From assembly GCA_034620365.1 (NCBI GenBank), contig JAQGEQ010000318.1, forward strand, positions 310,001 to 374,000: a stretch of DNA of 64,000 nt, read 5' to 3'. The notes beneath the pieces are model-generated. The model searched no databases and was not told the origin of the DNA. It saw nothing but the letters and a program-made list of their open reading frames with translations. This DNA is from Pegea sp. RAD2-039 (Eukaryota; Chordata; Thaliacea; Salpida; Salpidae). Within the stretch, counting starts at the first letter, position 1. Every line of letters starts with the position of its first letter. Shown piece after piece: positions 56,562 through 64,000 of this stretch. A program made the position numbers and the translations under genes.

Positions 56562-59401
56562 ATGGTAGATAGATCAAATAGCAAAGTTGTTTTCGATTCA
56601 ATTATGCCACCTACAGATGATAAAAGGTTAGTAGAATTTTGTGTCTTCACTTAAAATTGTTCGCTAAGTAAACTTACTTTAAATTCACCTTTTATTTAAA
56701 ATAAACACAGATTACAAAAATTATTTATGTTGCATCTAAAAAGATTAATAACTTAAATTTTATCAATTTTATATTGTAATTAGTATATTTCTAATTTGTT
56801 TTAGAGTCATTTTAGTGTTACTCAATTATTTAGAAGAATTTAAATTTTATTGTTATATTTATTTATAACTTTAAGAACTGAAATAAATATTTGTGATTTT
56901 AATTATTCACTTTTTTTATTTTTATCAAACTTGTTTCTAATTCTTTAATTATAATTTGATACTAAAGTAAATTATACTTTTAATAATTTTAGAGATGAAG
57001 TTTCGGAAGTTGATAATTGTACAAATCTTCATCAACTTAAACTGAATGACTCTTCTGAAGATTCTCAGGTTCATGATGTTAGCATCAAAGTGAAATTAAA
57101 TGAATTTGAAAGAAGTTTCAATTGTGACAAACGTATATTAGTTGCTGCTTCACCTTATTTTGAAGCAATGTTTCGTGGTAAGTTAGATTCAAGTTTCAAC
57201 TTCAATTGTAAAATAGCTGAATATATGAACAAAAAACTATTTGAATTTATTAAGGTGGATTTAAAGAATCATCTTCTCGGGAAGTTACCTTAAATGAGGT
57301 AGACCCAAATGTATTCTCTGATCTTCTAGGATACATTTACACAAACAAAATACAAATCAATGAAGAAAACGTTGAGAAACTGATGATTGCAGATTCCATG
57401 TATCAAATAAATGGTTTAGAGAAGTTATGTAGCAAGTAAGCTAGTTTTTTCAAATCAGTTTCTTTCAATAGTTTTTGTAATTATACTTTATCAATTACAG
57501 CTTTTTGGAAAGTCAAATAGAGATTTCCAACTGTATTGGATTTTCAACATTTACTGAGAATTATGGATTTTTGGAGCTTTCAACGAAAATAGGAAAATTT
57601 ATTGAAAAAAACTTTATAGAAGTAAGAAAATAGAGAAATGTTATTTTCTTGACAAAAACATTTTAAATAGAAAGATTTTTTCTACTTTATCAAACTTAAA
57701 TATTTATGAAATATTTACTTGCTTTGTTATTTCCGCTGATTTTGTTCTTTTCATATTTAATAAGAAAAAGTTTTTGATTGATCTCATGATATTTACCAGA
57801 TTTCTAAATGTGATGAATTCAAATTACAACCAGACTCTGTAATTTGTAAACTAATTTCTAAAGATGAGCTTCATGTGATTTGTGAATCCCAAGTATTCAA
57901 TGTTCTTTTAGATTGGATCAAATATGATTTAACTTCAAGAAAACATTGTTTAAATAAGTTAATTAAGAACGTAAGTATCTAGAAACTATAAAGTTGTAGA
58001 CTTGTGAGTATAAAATTGTGATTTCTCTAGGTACGATGCCATTTAATAAATCCAAATTTTATTTCGATGAAATTAGAAAGTTGTGATGTAATTAGAGATA
58101 CTTGTTATGAATGTCTCAGCAAGGTCCTCGATGACCTCAAAGCTTTCATCCCAATTGAAAGTAAGCCAAGACAACTTGATATTCGGCAGGTAAGATTATT
58201 TAATTAAATACTTTTCACTTCAACGACTGACATATGACGTCACAGGTGATCTACATCGTTGATGCATCTTATAGATCTTATGAGAAATCTTTGGAAAGTG
58301 TAAAGTTCCGTTTGTCTGAAACAGATGTTTGGTTTAAACTTCCGAAGATATGTCTTCCAGGAGCTGAGAGATCTGTTGTCATCAACGGTTTCATTTATAT
58401 TATAAAGATGAATGGTCATTTGGAAAGGTTAGAAGCATGAAGCAAATGATGACATCATCATTGCAAACTAAATATGACGTCATCACATTTCTAGATTCAA
58501 CCCAATTTTAAATGAGTGGAAGAAGTGCAAAAGTTTAAACGGTCGATTGTTTTGGCCGAAAATGGAAGTTGTTCAAAATGAATTGTATCTTTTTCAAGGT
58601 GGTATTGAAAACAGATTGATGAAGTGAGTGATGAAATGAGATTTCAACCAAAACTTTATATTCCAAAAACTCTTTTGTTATTTCCAGATACGATCCGATC
58701 ACTGATGAATGGACGCAAAGAGCTTCATTAAATAGATTCCGTAACTTTTTCGGTTGTGCTGTCTTCAACCGGATGTTGTATGTTGTCGGTGGTTACGGTT
58801 TGTATAACCCAGTTTCTTGTGTGGAGAAATATGATCCACAGAGGGACGAATGGAGTTCTGTAAAATCGATGTTGACACCTCAAAGTTATCTAGGTATTTT
58901 CTGATGACGTCACGATGACGTTTTGATCTTATGATGATAACTAACTCTAAAATCATTAAAGCTGTAGTCACACTTGGCAACTATATCTACGCCATTGGTG
59001 GTTTGAATTACGGAGAAGGTTCAAAAACTGTTAAAAGATACGATGTCCTCAATGATAATTGGGAGTTTGTAGCAAGTATGAAATATGCAAGATACTTCCC
59101 AAAAGCTGTTGTCTTTAATAAGAAGATTTATGTTTTTGGTAAAACTTTTCTGATGTTTGGAATTGAAAAACTTTTTAATAAAATTTTTATGATGTTTACA
59201 ATAATTTGCATAATTGTGATGAACTTGTTGATTGTTTCAGGAGGTTTATCTGTAAGAGATGATGTTGTTAAAATTGTCGAATGTTACAATGAAGTAACAA
59301 ATGAATGGAAAGAAGTTGCAAGAACGAATGAATGGATTGATCAAGTCATAGTCAGTTATCAACCATGTGTACCTGACATATGTGTAAATTTCCCATTTTA
59401 A
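56562..59401 (+). CDS. K7: BTB-BACK-Kelch protein (KLHL type), 578 aa
   Basis: Exons: 56562-56626, 56993-57177, 57255-57435, 57501-57621, 57800-57970, 58031-58189, 58246-58427, 58495-58623, 58688-58893, 58962-59138 and 59241-59401. The frame is open for 578 codons. It is the shortest complete copy. Exon 3 begins GTGGATTT where the others have GTGGTGGATTT, so the BTB reads FRGGFKESSSR with one glycine fewer. Exon 8 is the short type (129 nt) with FQGGIE and no acidic repeat. It starts with ATTCAAC, so the blade motif is RFNP instead of RYDP. Loops: CLPGAERS, IKMNGHL, YGLYNPVSCV and GGLNYGEGSK. The exon 9 loop matches psiK, and exon 8 matches K5. Followed by S1. Confidence 0.9.
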
Positions 59402-59476
59402 TAAATCAATTTTACTAGTAGATTGCTGTGAAGTTTATTTTCAGTATAAAGTTGCTTTTGAGGTCGTGTTTATTTT

Positions 59477-61257
59477 CAAAAACAACTGATGCTGATGTTT
59501 TTATGATTTTATTTCTTGTTGATTCATTTGAAACATTTAGTAGAATTGATTTATTATTGAAAGATGTTGAACCAACTTAGTAAAACGCGTTGATGTCGTT
59601 TATTTCAGAAGATCATTATCCTCTACTGACTTTAGGAAAGTTTGAAAATCTTCCTTTGATCATCTGTTTTAGATTTTGAGATGTTGATAATTCTAATTCA
59701 AAGTTCTTTACAGTAATATCAGCCAGGGTTTACATAGTTTAGGTGATGCTAGAGAATTTTGTTTTGAAGTTATTCTTCATTTAAGAAATTTGAATATTTT
59801 GTTTAGTTTGATATTTCAAAGTTTCTTTTAGTTACAACAGCATATGAGACTTACTAAGCTTGAATCTCATTTATCAAGTCTTCTTTTTAGGAGGTCAACT
59901 TTTAAACGAGTCCTTAGTTTCAGCATGTATCTTGGTACTTGGTAAATCTAAACTACTTTTACTTGGTTTATTGATCATTTTACATTCTTTACACAACTAC
60001 GTAAGAAAACTGAAAAAAACCAGTAGCCTCTTTTTGTCATTTTCATCTAACACAGAAGATTAAATGCTTATTTCGTCATGCAGTATTTGAAATGACTCCA
60101 TGCTTCACAGTAAATGTAATATACTCGTGATAATTACTTATTATTGATGCTATCTAAGCATACACCTTAAGTGATAGATGTATTAGGATCTTTCTGTAAT
60201 AAGTCAATATCCATTTTAAAGTATAACATATAAGCTTATTTAAATAATATAATAATTATGGCCACAATTTCCGATTAATAATATTTATATAAACGTAATT
60301 AAGACTTCTAAAATAAAAATATATTGAACACTAATAAGTGTTTATTAGTAGTAAGTTTTGATTGTTTTTAATCAAACATGAAATTAAACGCAAGCAGGTT
60401 ATTGATTAGCTTTCATAGTGAGTAAAAAATGGTTTGTCTACGATGCTAGGAAAAGAAATCTTTTATGATTATTGAAGTAAAACCATTAATTTTTCTCAAT
60501 GTCATGATATTTGCATCGCATATGTCTTCTTGATCTTCTTTTTCTCCATCACTTGGTCAACATTTCTTTGAGATTAGGCAATCTGCAAGTTCATTATTGT
60601 TTCTAAGCTAATCAAGTTGTAAAGTGACAAATAGTAGTCACAAAATCAGAATCATAAAATCAGGAATAAAAATTTTATTAATTTGTGAATTGTTTTTAAT
60701 ATTCTACGTAAAAGAAGGTAATTTATTTGTTGCAATTCTTGTAAAATCAAATGTTATAAAAGATCATCATACAATTTCAAGAGATGGAAAATAAACAGTT
60801 AAAAAAACTGCAAATTAGAAAATATTGACAAGTTTCTTTTACAGAAGACTTTATTCAAGTCAAACTTGATTTTAATCACAAACAGATTAGATATATTTTT
60901 TCATCACTACAAAATTCTTTCAGTTTAAATGAACATTGATGTCAAATAGCAACTAAACAAAACATCTAATTTAATAAATTTCGTATTATTGATTATTACA
61001 CTGATGTTTAAGAAGTTAAAACATACTATTTATTCATTTCAATCATACTTCAATCTAACTTTGTTATTTACCCTTTTAGTAAAACAAAATTTTATACAAT
61101 TAATATATCAACGATTATGTATCTAAAAACATTTGAAATTTTAAAATCTAGTATCAACTTTATGTTAAATTAATGTTTTTAAACATTCATTTTGTTGATA
61201 TATTTTAGTTTATTTTTTCGGTTTAATATATTTAGTTGATATATATATATATAATTT
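59477..61257 (+). repeat. Spacer type S1 after K7 (full length)
   Basis: Matches the S1 after K4, with a 67-codon frame at 59860-60063. The basic frame of the other copies is interrupted near 60780 (GAGATGGAAAATAAAC). It ends with a TA-dinucleotide run near 61238-61253. No intact gene is seen. Confidence 0.75.
59860..60063 (+). pseudogene. S1 open frame (copy after K7)
   Basis: Same frame as at 11-214 and 35182-35385, with NESLV in place of NKSLV. It carries the extra T that takes it out of phase with the upstream MR(L)TKLESHL start. Confidence 0.28.
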
Positions 61258-63522
61258 GGTCAGCATTGACAGTCATTAAACGTTTAAATTCAATTAATAT
61301 TTTTACAATAATACAATTTAGCAAGAACTGAATTTGATTTTCAGAATTGTCTTGTAAGAGTTTCTATGAGGCTATAAAGTATTCAGGAATTATGCAAAAA
61401 TGAAAGTCCTATGGTCGTATATGTTTGCAGCTGTAACTTTTTCAAATATTATCAAAGATTTATAGTAGTAAGTGCATATGCTGGAAGCATAAAGTTTGAA
61501 AAGTGGTAATTACTTCAGTTTTTAACGTCAAAGCTTCGTATTCGAAAGCTGATGAAAGCATTACATTAAGCAAGTTTAGTTTAATAAGCTCATATCAATG
61601 TAAGATTGTTTTTTCTACTGATTAGATGGAATAACAACGAATTGGAGAAAATTTATTTCGGTTGTATATAAAAATGTGGTTTATAAATTTAAGATAGATT
61701 CCAACTTTGTCGTCAAAGATACAAAATAATTATACTTGGTAAAGAGTAATGTTTTCTATCGAACGCTGAAGTTATCTTTCCAAACTTTGGATGAATATAG
61801 TTGTTTCAAAAAAAGGTGTAATAGTAAACCATGAAAGAAAATTTTCTATTTATTGATCTCGAATTTACTTTTTATATCATAAACATCTATATAATAGACT
61901 TCTATTGTAAATTCAATAAATATATATAGTTGAATTTCAATACAGAAAGTATCAATTTCTTTCCATCTACATAGCTTATAAAGTTCAGCAGAAATTCTTT
62001 CAGTTGTTTAATAATTAGTTTGTCAGAATTTTCTTTACATTTTTGAATAAATAAAATAAAATAACTGTTTGACTTTATTGTTGTAACTAATAAAAGATAA
62101 TCTCTTTAATAATCTCTTCAGCGACTTTTCACCAACCACCTCATGATAGCATCATGAAGCTTATTTGGGCTAACCAATAACATCATTAATATCAATAGAA
62201 GCTGATATCAGCATTTGCATCAGTAGGACACCTGGTACATTTAATCTGGCATAATACAAAGCTATCTTTTAAAACCAAGGCGACCATTTATAGAGCGTTT
62301 GTCTCTTGTAAGCTATCGTACGTTAGCAAAACATGGACCTTGTCGAAAGCTAATGAAATTAAAATAAAAACTTTTTGTTTTCGATTTTCTTGTCTTTGTC
62401 AAGATAAATTTTAACGTGACAGCAAAAGATCTCAAACTAGAAAGTTTTGAAGCAAACTAATCTGCCAACAATGTAGTTCATGCTAACATCAAAGGCTTCA
62501 CATGCTCTACTACTTTTACTATTAATTTCAGAAAGGTCTTAAACAAATTATTTTTTCTAGTTACTATATAATGTTAATTATGAAAATGATTTTTCGATTT
62601 CTTTCAGTAAGTTAGGGAAAATAAAAATATTTTTCTAATTTTCTAGATTGATTTATTTTTGAAATTATTTTGTAGATTTTTGGATTTTTCTAATTTCGAA
62701 TTATTTGAATTTTTTCTGATGATTTTTACATATGTTGTAATTATTAATTTTTAGATTTTACAATTTTAAATTATAGTACTTTTATTTACAGCTACCTATA
62801 ATATTATTTCAATAGTATTAGTAATTATAATATAACAGTAAAATATTTTGCCGCCGACGTAAATGGTTTTCATCATTCGTTTTCAGATTACTGTCATCTG
62901 CTAATTAACTCTATGTAACTAGCGTCTATCATTATTGCAGTTGTCATTATTGTTAGTTGTCTTCTTATTACTTTGAATAAATCTCTTTATAAGAATTATA
63001 TTTACTTTCATTGAAAAATTTACCATCGTTTTGTTTTATCTACTATTTTTTTAATTTTTGGAAAACATTTTTGATTAATCTTTTTCTAAATTTTTCTTTT
63101 TATATCAAACTTTTTTAATTAATTTTAGTGAAATATTTTTCTTTTAATTTTAATGATGCTACTTGATTAAATCGTTTCTATAATTTAATATATTTTCTTA
63201 TGATTTTATATTTTTGTATTTAATTTTAACTAATTTAACCTTGGTAGTTTATGATTATAATAATTACTTTTTATCAAAATATGTTCGGCGTTTTACTGTT
63301 ACAAGTTCTAAAAAATTTCTTTTAAAAGTTTGAAAAAAATTGCTAATATTTAATTCAAATACTTTTTTTCTTTTGATATTATTTATTATTTATTTTAGAT
63401 TATTTTTCCGATATTTCGATTTATTTGGTAGTTTTAAAATTAAACTGTTTATATAAATCAACTAATTCATTTATATAACATCAACAGTTGGTAGATTTTC
63501 TAAACTTGTTAATTTCATCAAA
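61258..63522 (+). repeat. Common upstream block U of K8, short form
   Basis: It lacks the optional segment (join near 61610). The GCCGCCGACG motif is at about 62850 and TATATAAA at 63450-63457. Near 62680-62830 it shares a divergent sub-block (GATTTTTGG, then ATTATAGTACTTTTATTTAC) only with the U block of K1, so the K1 and K8 units are close relatives here. No gene is seen. Confidence 0.8.
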
Positions 63523-64000
63523 ATGGTAGATAGATTAAATAACAAAGTTGTTTTCGATTCAATTATGCCACCTACAGATGATAAAAGGTTAGTAGAATTT
63601 TGTGTCTTCACTTAAAATTGTTCGCTAAGTAAACTTACTTTAAATTCACCTTTTATTTAAAATAAACACAAATTAGAAAATTATTTATGTTGCATTTAAA
63701 AAGATTAATAACTTAAATTTTATCGATTTTAACTTGTAATTATTATATTTCTTAAATGTTTTAGAGTCATTTTAGTGTTACTCAATTATTTAAAAGAATT
63801 TAAATTTTATTGTTTTATTTATTTATAAATTTAAGAACTGAATTAAGTATTTTTGATTTTAATTATTCACTTTTTTTATTTTATCAAACTTGTTTCTAAT
63901 TCTTTATTTATAATTTGATACTAAAGTAAATTATACTTTTGATAATTTTAGAGATGAAGTTTCGGAAGTTGATAATTGTACAAATCTTCATCAACTTAAA
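63523..64000 (+). CDS. K8: BTB-BACK-Kelch gene, 5' end only
   Basis: Exon 1 (63523-63587) and the first part of exon 2 (from 63952) are present. They encode the same N-terminus as the other copies (MVDRLNNKVVFDS, then RDEVSEVDNCTNLHQLK), with N for S at residue 7. The window ends before the BTB domain, so integrity cannot be judged. Confidence 0.85.

Larger units (their letters stand above)
1..64000 (+). repeat. Tandem array of BTB-BACK-Kelch gene units
   Basis: The window is one head-to-tail array. The same gene, with all intron positions kept, recurs with start codons at 3547, 13306, 22556, 31804, 39625, 47794, 56562 and 63523. Start-to-start distances are 9759, 9250, 9248, 7821, 8169, 8768 and 6961 nt. 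The size differences come from spacer type (S1 or S2), an optional segment of about 0.77 kb in the upstream block, a pseudogene after the first gene, and a coding deletion in the fifth. Introns and spacers align almost base for base by eye, so the duplications are recent or the units are being homogenised. Array ends are not seen. Confidence 0.95.

Noticed and set aside
1-64000. CRISPR array, prophage, operon or other prokaryotic system
   Set aside because: Spliceosomal introns, poly(A) signals and a SINE show animal-type nuclear DNA. The repeats are whole gene units, not short repeats with spacers.

Overview
This window looks like AT-rich nuclear DNA from an invertebrate animal. The evidence is GT-AG introns, AATAAA polyadenylation signals and one tRNA-type SINE. 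There is no operon structure and there are no ribosome-binding sites. Short introns, many lineage-specific Kelch genes and a recurrent TGACGTCA motif in introns would fit an ascidian tunicate, but that is only an inference; the species cannot be named from the sequence.

Almost everything belongs to one head-to-tail array of recently duplicated BTB-BACK-Kelch (KLHL-type) genes on the + strand. I reconstructed their splicing by hand. Six copies have complete, uninterrupted 11-exon models: K1 3547-6458 (604 aa), K2 13306-16184 (592 aa), K3 22556-25426 (590 aa), K4 31804-34724 (607 aa), K6 47794-50712 (608 aa) and K7 56562-59401 (578 aa). K5 (39625-41404) has lost most of the BTB and all of the BACK domain through an in-frame deletion, leaving a Kelch-only 352-aa reading frame. 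psiK (7593-8604) is a 5'-truncated pseudogene holding only exons 8-11. K8 begins at 63523 and runs off the window. KLHL proteins are usually substrate receptors of CUL3 ubiquitin ligases: BTB and BACK hold the ligase and the Kelch propeller holds the substrate.

The spacers are repeats too. Each gene is preceded by a common upstream block U, about 2.2-3.0 kb, with or without an internal segment of about 0.77 kb. Each gene is followed by one of two unrelated spacers. S1 (about 1.6-1.8 kb) follows psiK, K4 and K7 and also opens the window. S2 (about 3.3 kb) follows K2, K3, K5 and K6, and follows K1 in truncated form. S2 carries possible small minus-strand genes. S1 carries decayed open frames on the + strand. 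A SINE at 54680-54873 interrupts only the U block of K7.

The most interesting signal is the distribution of differences between copies. Introns and propeller strands are nearly identical. Short patches in the Kelch loops (exons 7, 8, 9, 10 and 11) differ strongly in sequence and length. This pattern suggests diversification of the substrate-binding face of an otherwise constant ubiquitin-ligase adaptor, with gene conversion homogenising the rest.
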